In this document: one piece after another, positions 9,616-18,744 of the stretch | Layout: each line of letters begins with the position of its first letter | Numbering within the stretch: position 1 is the stretch's first letter | Assembly: GCA_020638495.1 (NCBI GenBank) | Contig: JACKIN010000004.1 | Coordinates: 186,001-250,000, forward strand | Direction of reading: 5' to 3' | Source of the DNA: Geminicoccaceae bacterium | Lineage (GTDB): Bacteria; Pseudomonadota; Alphaproteobacteria; Geminicoccales; Geminicoccaceae | DNA: 64,000 bases | Position numbers and translations under genes: made by a program | Notes under the pieces: generated by a model | Told to the model about the DNA's origin: nothing | The model's database searches: none | Seen by the model: only the letters and a program-made list of their open reading frames with translations

Positions 9616-11136
9616 TCAATCGCCGCCGTAGCCGAAGCCTGCCGGCGGCTCGGCGGCGGTCTCGATCCAGACACTCTTGGTCTGCGTGTAGGCGAGGAGC
9701 GCTTCCTCGCCGCTGGAGCGGCCATGGCCGCTGGCGCCGAAGCCGCCGAAGGGCGACATCACGCTGATCGTCTTGTAGCCGTTGACCCAGAACGTGCCGG
9801 CGCGGACGGCGGCAGCGACGCGATGCGCCCGGCCGACATCCTGCGTCCAGACGGCACCGGCGAGGCCGAAACGGGTGCCGTTGGCGATGGCGATGGCCTC
9901 TTCCTCGTCGTCGAAGGGCAGCACCGTGAGCACGGGCCCGAAGACCTCGTCCCGGGCGATGGCCATGTCCGGCCGCACCTCGTCGATCAGGGTCGGCGCG
10001 AAGTAGCAGCCCCGCTCGGCGAGATGCGCCGGCCGGCCGCCACCGGCGCGCACCCGAGCACCTGCCTGCCGCGCTGCCTCGACCATGCCGTCGACGGTCC
10101 GCCACTGCCGCTCACAGAGGATCGGCCCGATCGCCGTCGCCTCGTCCTCTGGCGCACCGACGACGAGGCGGCCGGCGGCCGTGGCGAGCCGGTCCAGAAG
10201 CTGCTCCTGGACGCGCCGATCGACGACCAGCCGCGAGCCCGCGACGCAGCTCTGGCCGGCCCCGCTCCAGATCGCCGCCTGGGCACCGAGTGCGGCACGG
10301 TCGAGATCGGCGTCGGCGAAGACGATGTTGGCCGACTTGCCACCGAGCTCGAGGATCGTCGGCACGGTGTTGCGGGCCGCGGCCGCGGCGATCAGCGCAC
10401 CGGTCCGCGGCGAGCCGACGAAGACCACGAGCCGGGTCTCTGCATGGGTGACCGCGGCCTCGCCGGTGGTCTGGCCGAGCCCCGCCAGGACATTCACCAG
10501 CCCCTTCGGCAGCCCCGCTTCCTCGGCGAGCCGGGCCAGCGCCAGCGTGCTCGCCGGGGTCAGCTCCGATGGCTTGATGACGACCGCGTTGCCGGCGGCG
10601 ATGGCCGGGGCGATCTGCCAGCCGGCGGTGAAGATCGGCGCGTTCCAGGGGGTGATCTGGACAACCACGCCCAAGGGCTCGCGGCGGGTGTAGTTGAGGT
10701 GGCTGGTGGGCACGGGGATGACCTGGCCGTGCAGCTTGTCGCACCAGCCGGCGTAATACTCGAACATCTCCGCGACCTTGAGCACCTCGGCCCTGGTGTC
10801 GCGGATCGGCTTGCCGGTGGTCAATGTCTCGAGCTGGGCGAGGTCGTCCAGGCGCTCGCGGACCTTCTGGCCCACCTGCCACACGAGCCGGCCCCGGGCC
10901 GAGGCGGTGAGCGCCTGCCATGTCGTCAGGGCGCCGGAGGCGGCCTGCATCGCCTGGTCGACCACCGCCTCGCCGGCATCCGGATAGATCGTCCAGGTCT
11001 CGCCGTCGCAGGGATCGACCAGCTCGACCGTCTCGCCGCGCCCTGCCACCAGCCCGCCGCCGACATGGCTGCCGAGCCCGGCATCGAGGGCGAACGACTT
11101 CAACGAAGCCAGGCGTCTGGTGCTGCGCTCAGTCAT
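9616..11136 (-). CDS. Aldehyde dehydrogenase family protein
   Basis: The product is a 506-residue NAD(P)-dependent aldehyde dehydrogenase of the betaine-aldehyde/aminoaldehyde type by overall similarity. The catalytic Cys is at about residue 297 in GAGQSCVAGSR and the general-base Glu at about 263 in ILELGGKSANIVF; the cofactor segments TPWNAPIF and KPSELTP are present. Its start overlaps the stop of the preceding dehydrogenase gene by 8 bases, so the two are one transcript. It would oxidise an aldehyde intermediate of the local catabolic route; the substrate is not identifiable. Confidence 0.92.
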   Translation of the reverse strand: MTERSTRRLASLKSFALDAGLGSHVGGGLVAGRGETVELVDPCDGETWTIYPDAGEAVVDQAMQAASGALTTWQALTASARGRLVWQVGQKVRERLDDLAQLETLTTGKPIRDTRAEVLKVAEMFEYYAGWCDKLHGQVIPVPTSHLNYTRREPLGVVVQITPWNAPIFTAGWQIAPAIAAGNAVVIKPSELTPASTLALARLAEEAGLPKGLVNVLAGLGQTTGEAAVTHAETRLVVFVGSPRTGALIAAAAARNTVPTILELGGKSANIVFADADLDRAALGAQAAIWSGAGQSCVAGSRLVVDRRVQEQLLDRLATAAGRLVVGAPEDEATAIGPILCERQWRTVDGMVEAARQAGARVRAGGGRPAHLAERGCYFAPTLIDEVRPDMAIARDEVFGPVLTVLPFDDEEEAIAIANGTRFGLAGAVWTQDVGRAHRVAAAVRAGTFWVNGYKTISVMSPFGGFGASGHGRSSGEEALLAYTQTKSVWIETAAEPPAGFGYGGD

Positions 11137-12007
11137 GGTCGTTGGCCGGGGCGAACTGGGTCATGCGATTGAAGTCCGCATCGTCGGGCAGGGTCGCGGC
11201 GCTCGCCTGCCAGAGCTCGCAGACCGCGCGGGCCAGGGGCAGGCTCAGCCCGGCTGCCGGAGCGAGCGCCGCGGCGAGCCGCACGTCCTTCCTCATCAAG
11301 CCCATGGTGAACCCGCTGTCGAAGCTGCCGGAGAGGATCCAGCGCGGCAGGTTGACCTCGGAAACGGCGCTGCGGCCCGAGGCGGCGTTGACCGCCTCGA
11401 ACAGCCGGGCCGGATCGACCGCCAACGCCTCGGCGAGACGCAGCGCCTCGCCGACCCCGACCAGATGGGTGGCGCAGAAGAGGTTGTTGACCAGCTTGGC
11501 GAGGTTGCCCGCACCGCTGTCGCCGACATGCACGACGGCCTTGCCGAGGGCATCGAGGAGGGGGCGGGCACGCGCCACGTGCGCGGCACTGCCGCCGACC
11601 ATGAAGGTGAGGGCGCCCGTGGCGGCCCCGGCCGGCCCGCCGCTCACCGGGGCGTCGATGAGGCCGTGGCCATGGTCGGCGAGCAGCGGCGCCAGCCGGC
11701 GGGTGGTGGGCGGGGCGACGGTCGAGGTGTCGACGAGGAGGCGGCCCGGCGCCTGCGCCAGCAGGCCCTCGGGTCCCTCGACGATCGCTTCGACATCCGC
11801 GTCGCGCGGCAGGGAACTGAGGACCAGCCCACTACCTTTGAGCAGCGCGCCGAGCCTCTCCTCGACCGCGATGCCGGCAGCCCGGGCGCGCTCGCGGGCC
11901 GGTGCCATGACGTCGTGGCCGGTGACGTCATACCCAGTCCTGGCGAGGGTCTCGGCCATGGCGAGCCCCATGCGGCCGAGGCCCACGACGCCAATGCGCT
12001 CGTTCAT
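11129..12007 (-). CDS. NAD(P)-dependent oxidoreductase, 3-hydroxyisobutyrate dehydrogenase family
   Basis: The product is 292 residues with an N-terminal Rossmann motif (VVGLGRMGLAMA), the substrate-binding block DAPVSGGPAGA near residue 117 and the catalytic Lys in GAGNLAKLVNN near 170. These define the beta-hydroxyacid dehydrogenase family (3-hydroxyisobutyrate or tartronate semialdehyde type). The ATG at 12007 gives the standard N-terminus. It is the first gene of the minus-strand unit with the aldehyde dehydrogenase, divergent from the GntR regulator. Confidence 0.9.
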   Translation of the reverse strand: MNERIGVVGLGRMGLAMAETLARTGYDVTGHDVMAPARERARAAGIAVEERLGALLKGSGLVLSSLPRDADVEAIVEGPEGLLAQAPGRLLVDTSTVAPPTTRRLAPLLADHGHGLIDAPVSGGPAGAATGALTFMVGGSAAHVARARPLLDALGKAVVHVGDSGAGNLAKLVNNLFCATHLVGVGEALRLAEALAVDPARLFEAVNAASGRSAVSEVNLPRWILSGSFDSGFTMGLMRKDVRLAAALAPAAGLSLPLARAVCELWQASAATLPDDADFNRMTQFAPANDHD

Positions 12008-12452
12008 CCTGTGTCCGACACCGACGGTTTCCGATGGCGGTGATCTAACCCCATCGGCGGACCGCCGGCAATGACGGGGTCGGACGACCCTCGGGCTTGC
12101 CTTGCGCAAGCCCTCGATCCGTGCGGAGAGGGTCAGGGAGAGAAACGGGCGGGGTTGCCCCCGCCCGCCCGAAAGGTCGGCCACGCGCGTTGTGTTTGGA
12201 ATATGTTTGCCGCGCGCTGCAGCGGCTCGAGGTCCCAAGAGCCCTCGATCCGTAACTCCGCTGCCGGGCCTCCCAATTGCCCGGTCTTTGTGTGGAACGC
12301 AAAATCGACGAGCGGGCAGCGCGCGGCACGCTCACCCTCGACGATGGCTAACCGGATCTTCGACAATAGTCTTCTGTCCACTCGCCATACCGCTTGACGG
12401 GGTCGACCTCGCCCAGAAGAATATTGGCCAAGTGGAGCGCGGCAGGCGGAAA
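12008..12452. promoter_or_regulatory. Divergent intergenic region with hairpin and direct repeat
   Basis: This 445-base stretch separates the oxidoreductase gene (minus) from the GntR-type gene (plus), and I see no convincing gene in it. A perfect 9-bp stem with a TTGC loop lies at 12146-12167; read on the minus strand it is followed by TTTCTCTCCCT, like a rho-independent terminator, although no minus-strand gene precedes it. A 14-base direct repeat, AGCCCTCGATCCGT, occurs at 12109-12122 and 12240-12253 and could be an operator pair. Promoters for both genes are expected here but none is clear. Confidence 0.4.
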
Positions 12453-13130
12453 ATGGACGAGGGACAGGGCGCGTTGACCCAGCTCGAGGCTCATCTGGCC
12501 CAGAACCGGCTGCCGGAAATCGCGAGGTTGCCATCCGGGCGGGCGCTCCGCGAGACCCTCCGCGTGACGCGCGGCGAGCGGCGCAAGTCGCTCGCCGTTC
12601 TCGAGGCCGAAGGCGCAGTCTGGCGGCGTGTCGGCAAGGGTACCCTTCTCGGTGCCCGGCCGGTGCAGGGGCTCTCGACCGTCGGCGGCAGCGCCGATCT
12701 GACCAACCCGCGCGAGGTGATGCGCGCCCGTCTCCTGCTCGAGCCGGTTCTCGCCGGTGAAGCAGCGCTCAACGCGACAGGCTCCGATCTCGACGAAATG
12801 GAGCTCTGCGTCGTCGCCGCCCGGCGGGTCGAAACCTGGCGTCACTACGAGAACTGGGACAACCGGCTGCATCGGGCGGTCGCCGAGGCGGCCGGCAATG
12901 CCGCGCTCCTTGCCCTCCTCGATCTCCTGAACGCGGTCCGTCGCGCCGTCGTCTGGGGCCGGCAGGGCTCGAAGCCCGAGCGGCCGTCGGAAGACCATCA
13001 CAGCCTCGCCGATCACGAGGCCGTTGTGGCGGCAATTCGCGAGCGGGACGTCGTCGGCGCAGCTGAGGCCATGCGGGCGCATCTCGGCAAGGTCGAGCGC
13101 AATCTCATCGCCGTTGGTTCAGCGGCCTGA
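12453..13130 (+). CDS. GntR/FadR family transcriptional regulator
   Basis: The product is about 225 residues. A short N-terminal winged-helix remnant (SGRALRETLRVTRGERRKSL, then LEAEGAVWRRVGKGTLL) is followed by an FCD-type ligand domain starting at NPREVMRARLLLEP, with metal-site Asp/His residues in NWDNRLHRAV and LADHEAVVAAI. The ATG at 12453 follows AGGCGGAAA. Its position between two divergent catabolic units suggests it is the local repressor, sensing a carboxylate intermediate. The DNA-binding half is shorter than usual, so a start further upstream is possible. Confidence 0.8.
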   Translation: MDEGQGALTQLEAHLAQNRLPEIARLPSGRALRETLRVTRGERRKSLAVLEAEGAVWRRVGKGTLLGARPVQGLSTVGGSADLTNPREVMRARLLLEPVLAGEAALNATGSDLDEMELCVVAARRVETWRHYENWDNRLHRAVAEAAGNAALLALLDLLNAVRRAVVWGRQGSKPERPSEDHHSLADHEAVVAAIRERDVVGAAEAMRAHLGKVERNLIAVGSAA

Positions 13131-13134
13131 CGAA

Positions 13135-14061
13135 ATGGCGGCCGGGGCAACATTCGACGTTCGACGCGATCTCTCCGGTATTGTCGCCAGCCTGCACACG
13201 CCCTTCACCGCCGATGACCGGCTCGACGAGCTTCGCCTCGCCCGACTCGTCGATCACGTCGCCCGGGCCGGCTGCACGGGCGTGCTGGCGAGTGCCGTCG
13301 CGGGCGAGGTCGGATCGCTCCGGCCGGACGAGCGGCAGAGGCTGCTCGAGGTGGTGGGCGACGCCTGCCGCGGCCGGCTCCGGGTGGTGGCCGGGGTCAG
13401 CGCCGCCGAGCCCGGGACAAGCCTGGCGCTCGCCCGCTCGGCGGCCGCGCTCGGTGCCGACATGGTGCTCTGGCAGCCGCCGGCAGGGCTTGCCGGGCCA
13501 GCCCTGCAGGACGCGCTCGCACGGCTCGGCGAGGTGGCGCCGGTGATGCTGCAGGACCTCGACTGGCACGGCGGAGGGCTGGCGCTCGGAACGATCGTCG
13601 ACCTAGCCGAAGCGGTGCCCGGCTTTGAGGCGCTCAAGATCGAGACGGCACCGGCCGGCCCAAAATATACCGCCGTGCGCGACGCCCTCGGCGACCGGTT
13701 GCATCTCTCCGGCGGCTGGGCCGCCATGCAGATGCTCGACGGGCTGGCGCGGGGCCTCGACGCCTTCATCCCCTCGGGCGTGCTGACCGCCTACTGCCGG
13801 ATCTGGCGCCTCTGGGCCGCAGGCGAGCTGGCCGAGGCGCAGGCCCTCTTCGAGCGCTGCCTGCCGATCCTCGCCTTCTCCAACCAGGACATCGGCGTCA
13901 GCATCGCCTTCTGGAAGCGCGTGCGGCTGGCCGCCGGGATCTTCGCGACCGACCGCTGCCGGCCGCCGGTCCAGCCGCTGGATGCTGTGCAGGCGGCCAT
14001 TGCCGACCAGCTCGTCCAGCGCATCCCGGCCCTCGACGCGGCAGGGGACGGCGGGGACTGA
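13135..14061 (+). CDS. Dihydrodipicolinate synthase (DapA) family aldolase/lyase
   Basis: The product is a 308-residue TIM-barrel protein of the DapA/N-acetylneuraminate lyase family, starting 4 bases after the GntR stop. The Schiff-base Lys is present (K168 in EALKIET). The usual GTTGE motif is replaced by SAVAGE, and the YxVP catalytic Tyr block by LQDLDWHG, so it is not a lysine-biosynthesis enzyme. It more likely cleaves or condenses a 2-oxo acid in the neighbouring catabolic route. An atypical lyase is the best description. Confidence 0.82.
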   Translation: MAAGATFDVRRDLSGIVASLHTPFTADDRLDELRLARLVDHVARAGCTGVLASAVAGEVGSLRPDERQRLLEVVGDACRGRLRVVAGVSAAEPGTSLALARSAAALGADMVLWQPPAGLAGPALQDALARLGEVAPVMLQDLDWHGGGLALGTIVDLAEAVPGFEALKIETAPAGPKYTAVRDALGDRLHLSGGWAAMQMLDGLARGLDAFIPSGVLTAYCRIWRLWAAGELAEAQALFERCLPILAFSNQDIGVSIAFWKRVRLAAGIFATDRCRPPVQPLDAVQAAIADQLVQRIPALDAAGDGGD

Positions 14062-14068
14062 GCCGCCT

Positions 14069-14239
14069 TCAGCCGCCGTTCTGCTGCTTGCCCAGCGTGG
14101 CGATGAAGTCCCAGGCCACCAGCAGCAGGGTGATCAGCACGACGAGCACGAGATCCCAATGCGGCACATTCCAGATCAGGATGCCGAGAAAGCCGAACAA
14201 GGTGAAAAAGGCGGCAAGCGCCATGAGGCGATCCGTCAT
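14069..14239 (-). CDS. Small two-helix membrane protein (56 aa), unknown
   Basis: A short frame starts MTDRLMALAAFFTLFGFLG and ends LGKQQNGG. It has two hydrophobic segments (about residues 6-23 and 29-47) separated by NVPHWD, so it is probably a small inner-membrane protein. Its ATG overlaps the stop of the amidase as ATGA (14236-14239), indicating coupled translation. I do not recognise the family. It is the last gene of the TRAP-amidase unit and converges on the DapA-like gene 8 bases away. Confidence 0.6.
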   Translation of the reverse strand: MTDRLMALAAFFTLFGFLGILIWNVPHWDLVLVVLITLLLVAWDFIATLGKQQNGG

Positions 14240-15624
14240 CGGCTGACTCCTTCATAAGCGGCGCCCAGCGCCTGCGTCGCCAGCCATCGCGCGGTGCGCA
14301 GGAGCCGGGCATCGTCGCCGCGCCGACCGACCAGCTGCGCGCCCATCGGCAACCCGTTCTCGGCCTCGAGCAGCGGCAGCGTGATCGCCGGCGTGCCGCA
14401 AAGGGTCCAGATGCCGTTGAAGATGGAGCTGCCGGTGCTCCCCAGCCCCGAGGGCGCCGGGCCGGGTGTCGCCGGCGTCAGGATGGCATCGCAGCGATCG
14501 AAGACCGGCCCGAGCGCCGCGTTGAGGATGTGCGGCCAATCGAGGGCGGCGAGGTAGTCGCGCGCCAGCACCGCCTTGCCCGCGTCGATCGCCGCCAGCG
14601 TCTCCTCGCCGAGCACGTCACGGCCCCGCCGCTCGTAAGCAAAGCAGCATTTCGCCATCTCGGCGAAGTTGATCCGCTCGCGGATCAGGGGTGCCTCGTC
14701 GAAGACGGAGGGCAGGGTGGCCTCGAAGCACTGCTCGCCGAGGGCCGTGGTCAGCTCGCGCATCGCCGCATGGGTTTGCGGATCGGCGTCCGCCCACCCG
14801 GGGGGGCGGACGAAGGCCAGCATCGGCGTCACCGGTGGCGATGCCAGCGCTGTCGACAGCAGCCTCGGCGGCGGGGCAGGGAGCGTGGCGCTATCGGCTG
14901 GATCGTGGCCGAACAGCAGCTCGGCGAGGAGGGCCGCGTCCTCGACCGAGCGGGCGAAGACGCCGACCGTATCCAGACTCGGCGACTGGCTGAGGATTCC
15001 GGTCCGCGGGATGGCGCCGAAGCTGGGCTTGAAGCCGGTGATCCCGCAATAGGCGGCGGGCCTGATCACCGAGCCGCCCGTCTGGGTCCCGATCGCCAGC
15101 GGCACCATGCCGGCCGCCACCGCCGCGGCCGAGCCCGAGGACGAGCCGCCCGGCGTGTGGGCCGGGTTCGTCGGATTGCGCGTCGGGCCGGGATGCAGAT
15201 AGGCGAGCTCGGTGGACACCGTCTTGCCCATCAGCACGGCCCCGGCCGCCTTGAGGCGTGCCACCACGAAAGCGTCGAGCACGGGCACCCGGCCCCGGTC
15301 GACGGGACAGCCATTCTCGGTCGGGATCCGCGCCGTGTCGATGATGTCCTTGACCCCGACCGGCAGGCCATGCAGCGGCCCGATCGGCCGGCCGGTGGCA
15401 CGATGGGCATCGAGCGCCCGCGCCTGCGCCAGAACGTGCTCGCCGTCGAGCCAGGCCCAGGCCCGAAGCTCGGGCTCGAGCACGGCGATCCGGTTCAGCG
15501 CCGCCTGTGCCAGGTCGACGGCCTTGAACTCGCCGCGCGCCAGGCGGTCGCGCAGCTCGATGGCACCGAGGTCGAGCATCGCGTCATCGACGCCACGGCT
15601 CCTGGCGGTCCCCCTAGCGACCAT
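14236..15624 (-). CDS. Amidase signature family protein
   Basis: The product is an amidase-signature hydrolase of about 462 residues with an intact Ser-cisSer-Lys triad: Lys in VGVKDIIDTA, the cis-Ser block GTQTGGSVIRPAAYCG and the Gly/Ser-rich GGSSSGSAAAVAAG. It would hydrolyse a carboxamide in the cytoplasm. ATG 15624 overlaps the end of dctM and has CGAGGTG 5-6 bases before it; ATG 15579 (MLDLGAIEL) is the alternative and fits the family N-terminus but lacks a ribosome-binding site. It is downstream of TRAP transporter genes, suggesting the transported solute or a product of it is an amide. Confidence 0.88.
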   Translation of the reverse strand: MVARGTARSRGVDDAMLDLGAIELRDRLARGEFKAVDLAQAALNRIAVLEPELRAWAWLDGEHVLAQARALDAHRATGRPIGPLHGLPVGVKDIIDTARIPTENGCPVDRGRVPVLDAFVVARLKAAGAVLMGKTVSTELAYLHPGPTRNPTNPAHTPGGSSSGSAAAVAAGMVPLAIGTQTGGSVIRPAAYCGITGFKPSFGAIPRTGILSQSPSLDTVGVFARSVEDAALLAELLFGHDPADSATLPAPPPRLLSTALASPPVTPMLAFVRPPGWADADPQTHAAMRELTTALGEQCFEATLPSVFDEAPLIRERINFAEMAKCCFAYERRGRDVLGEETLAAIDAGKAVLARDYLAALDWPHILNAALGPVFDRCDAILTPATPGPAPSGLGSTGSSIFNGIWTLCGTPAITLPLLEAENGLPMGAQLVGRRGDDARLLRTARWLATQALGAAYEGVSR

Positions 15625-17002
15625 AGAACACCTCGGGAAGATGGAAGACCAGCTTCGGGAAGACATAGACAAGGGCCATGCTGACGAAGACCAAGAACAG
15701 GAACGGCATCACGCCCGCGAAGATCTGGGTGAGCCGCACATGCGGCGGCGCTATGCCCTTGAGGTAGTAGGCCGACATCGCCATGGGTGGCGTCAGGAAG
15801 CTGGTCTGGAGATTGAGCGCCACGAGGATGCCGAAGAAGAGCGGGTCGATGTCGAAATGCGGGAGCAGCGGCAGAAAGATCGGCACGAAGATGATGATGA
15901 TCTCGGACCACTCCAGCGGCCAGCCGAGCAGGAAGATGATGAGCTGCGCCAGGAGCAGGAACCGCGGTGTAGATCGAGCCCTGACGAAGGTCAGATAGCG
16001 CCGCCCAGATAGGAAGACCGGGAGAACGTAAGGAGCCGACAAACAGCCAGCAGACCATCGCCGGTGCGCACGGTGAGATAGACGCCTCGCGCAGCCGCCC
16101 GAAGGTCACGCGCGATAGGCCAGCAGCACGAGGCCGCGAGCGCGCCGGATCGAAGCCGCCTCGGACGGCGTGGCCAGGCCGAACAGAATCGCGCCGAGCA
16201 CGGCCAGACGAGGAAAGCAAAGGAAGAACGAGGTGAGCAGCATCAGCACAGGCTGCACGATCGGTATGTCGGCACCTCTCCTGGTCGGCTTCGGCGCCAG
16301 CTGCGGCTGCAGCATCGAGCGCACGATCACGTAGAGCACGTACAGCCCGGCCAGCAACAGCCCGGGGAACAGGGCGCCGGCATACAGCTTGACGATCGAT
16401 ACGCCGGAGGCCGCGGCATACACGATCAGCATGATCGACGGCGGGATCAGGATGCCGAGTGTGCCACCGGCGCAGATCACGCCGGCCGCGAGACTGGTGT
16501 CGTAGCGCGCCTTGAGCATCGCCGGGAAGGCCAACAGCCCCATCAGCGTGACGACGGCGCCGACGATGCCGGTGGCCGTGGCGAACAGGGTGCAGGTGAT
16601 CAGTGCAGCCACTGCCATGGACCCGGGGATATGGCGTGCGGCGATGTTCAGGGTATGAAACAGGCGGGCCACGATGTTGGCGCGCTCGACGATGTAACCC
16701 ATGAACAGGAACAGCGGCACGGCCGTGAGGACATCGTTGTCCATGACCGAGTATGTCTGGTTGACGAACAGGTCGAAGATGCGGTTGTTGAACAGGCCCT
16801 CGACCCAGGTGGCGACCTGGGTGCCGAGCGCCGTGCCATCGTCGAGACGATCGAACGCCCGCCACATGCGGTCGGGATCGAAATAGGCGTAATAGCCGAA
16901 CATGATGCCCATCGCCATCAGCGTAAACGCGACCGGGAAGCCCAGGAAGACCAGAAGGATGAAGATACCGAGCATCGTCAGGGCGACTTGTGGGTCGGTC
17001 AC
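15614..17002 (-). pseudogene. dctM: TRAP transporter large permease (DctM), frameshifted
   Basis: From the GTG at 17002 (GGAG ribosome site) a normal DctM N-terminus runs MTDPQVALTMLGIF through about residue 260 (TPSEAAS), then breaks near 16200-16120. The stretch down to about 15960 is readable only in mixed frames (TFGRLRE, AMVCWLFVGS), after which a clean frame resumes (LLLAQLIIFLLGWPLEWSEI) to the TAG at 15614. At least three indels separate the two good halves. DctM is the 12-helix subunit of Na+-driven TRAP uptake systems. Either the gene is decaying or this part is poorly sequenced. Confidence 0.8.
16755..16987. repeat. Direct repeat copy A (5' part of dctM)
   Basis: These 233 bases align without gaps to 18764-18996 (constant offset 2009). 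From about 16781 on, roughly 14 of 207 positions differ by eye, and one block of about 69 and one of about 50 bases are identical; the first 26 bases differ more. The repeat covers the first 80 or so codons of dctM. Same orientation as copy B. Confidence 0.85.
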
Positions 17003-17048
17003 TTCAAGGCTCCGTCCTGGACAGGGATCGACGTTCTAGGGTGCGTCT

Positions 17049-17647
17049 TTAAGAGCCACTCTGGGCATGCTGGCGCATCAGCGCCTGGTCGGTTTCCTCC
17101 ACGTCTTCCGCGGCGGCCCGCCAGCTTCCCTCGCGCAGGCAGAGGATGCAGCGGCAGACCTGGGCGATCCCCTGGATGAACAGGAGGATGCCCGGCGGCG
17201 ACGATCACCGACGAACTGGTGATCGGGATGCCCGCGGGCTGTTGACGCTGACCTCGGTGTAGCTCAGGAGCGCGCCGCATATTTCCAGCCAGAGCACGAG
17301 GGCGGTGACGCCGGGAAGAAGAAGAGATAGAGGACGAGGTCGACGCCCGCCTGCGCGTGCCGGCCAGAGGCGGATGAGTCGCCGCGCACATGGCCGCCAC
17401 GCGACAGCGTGTAGGCGCCGCCCATCATGAAGAGCGTGCCGACATGATGAAGGAGACGTCGAGCCCCCGCCGTCAGCCGGTTCCTGGTAGGGACGAAGAC
17501 TCGTAAGTCATGCCGAGCGTCGAGGATGATGAGCCAGCCAGAACGCCTTGCCGAACCAGCGACAGCCGGTCCGCGAACGTGATGAAGCCGACCAAGGCAC
17601 GCCCTTCCGGGATGACGCCGGCGCCGTTGGCACGGCATCGGCGTCAT
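17049..17647 (-). pseudogene. dctQ: TRAP transporter small permease (DctQ), frameshifted
   Basis: No frame is open throughout. Pieces of a DctQ are nevertheless clear on the minus strand: LFMMGGAYTLSRGGHVRGD, then VDLVLYLFFFP, then YTEVSVNSP, and finally a clean tail RCILCLREGSWRAAAEDVE that ends at TAA 17049-17051. An ATG at 17647 fits the start. The fragments occupy different frames, so several indels are present. DctQ is the four-helix subunit that pairs with DctM; the order dctP-dctQ-dctM is standard. Confidence 0.75.
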
Positions 17648-18714
17648 CGGTGCCGCGGCTTCAGATTGCCAGCTTGCGGGGAAGTAGTGGTTGTAGCGAG
17701 CGCGTAGTCAGGCGAGTTCATCAGCTAAGGTCACCGCTCGACCCAGGCGCGCTGGCTCCATCACCGTTGGCGTACTCGTCCTGCTCGAGCCGGTGATGAG
17801 CTTGTCCCAGGCCTCGAGCTGGCGGCCAGATCTGCGTTCGAGGTGCGATGCCCTTCACGCCGTAGTCGTTCTGGATGCGTTGCAGGTCTCGAGTAGTTGT
17901 CCATGGCGAGCGCCGTGTTCGCGGTCGAGGCCGCTTCCACGCCATATTTGAGGAGGCCTGCAGGTCGGGATCGAGGTCGTCGAAGAGATCCGGTTGAACA
18001 GAACTCGAAGCCTCGGATGCTGGTGATACGAGGACAGGTAGTGTTCTGGCGACGTCCGGCGAGCGAAACGCAGATCCGACGACGGTTGTTGAACTCAAGC
18101 ATCGATGACGCCGCGCTCCATGGCCGCACGATCTCGCCGCGGGCAACGGGCGACCGACATGCCGAGCGCCTGCATGAGATCGGCGGCGAGCCCCACGGTC
18201 CGGTACTGAGGCCTGCAGGTCGGCAACGGTGCTGACCTCGTTGGTGAACCAGCCGAAGGCTGCGCCGGCATCGGAAAGCCCAGAAGCCAGACGTTGGCGG
18301 AGGATATCCTGGGTGAGCGATAGTCGCCCGCCCTGGTAGAACCAGCTCAGCATCGTGGTGGCCGAGCCGCCGAACACCGGACCGGTGCCGAAGACGACGC
18401 GGACTCGACGCCGTACCAGTAGACCGGCACCGTGTGGCGGCGTCGATGATGCCGTCATTGACCGCGTCCATCACCTGGAGGCGCGACGACGGCGCGCCGG
18501 CAGATCGATCATCAGCGCACCGGACATCTCCCGCGATTCACGTACTCGCGGGCGAACACAGATGTCGGAGGCTGGCCACGAGTCTGCATCTGAGGACGAC
18601 GGGGCTCTGCGCCAGGACGGCCGTGCGGCTATTCGCCAGTCGCGGCCGACGGTGGCGAGCGGCCTGACCAGGAACGACCGCGGCGGCGGCACTGTCTTGC
18701 TGCTGGTGTGCCAT
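17648..18714 (-). pseudogene. dctP: TRAP transporter substrate-binding protein (DctP), frameshifted
   Basis: The minus strand carries scattered pieces of a TRAP solute receptor: RSFLV (signal region), MSGALMIDLPA, MDAVNDGIIDAA, FGTGPVFGGSATTMLSWFY, GWFTNEVSTVADLQ, DLDPDLQ, YGVEAASTANTALAMDNYS, LQRIQNDYGVK and MNSPDYALA. They lie in all three frames, so the gene contains many indels. The blocks fit the DctP subgroup associated with mannitol/chloroaromatic-type TRAP systems. Ends are approximate. Nothing here could encode a working receptor as written. Confidence 0.75.
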
Positions 18715-18744
18715 CGGCCGGCACAACAAGCCTGTCAAAACCTC

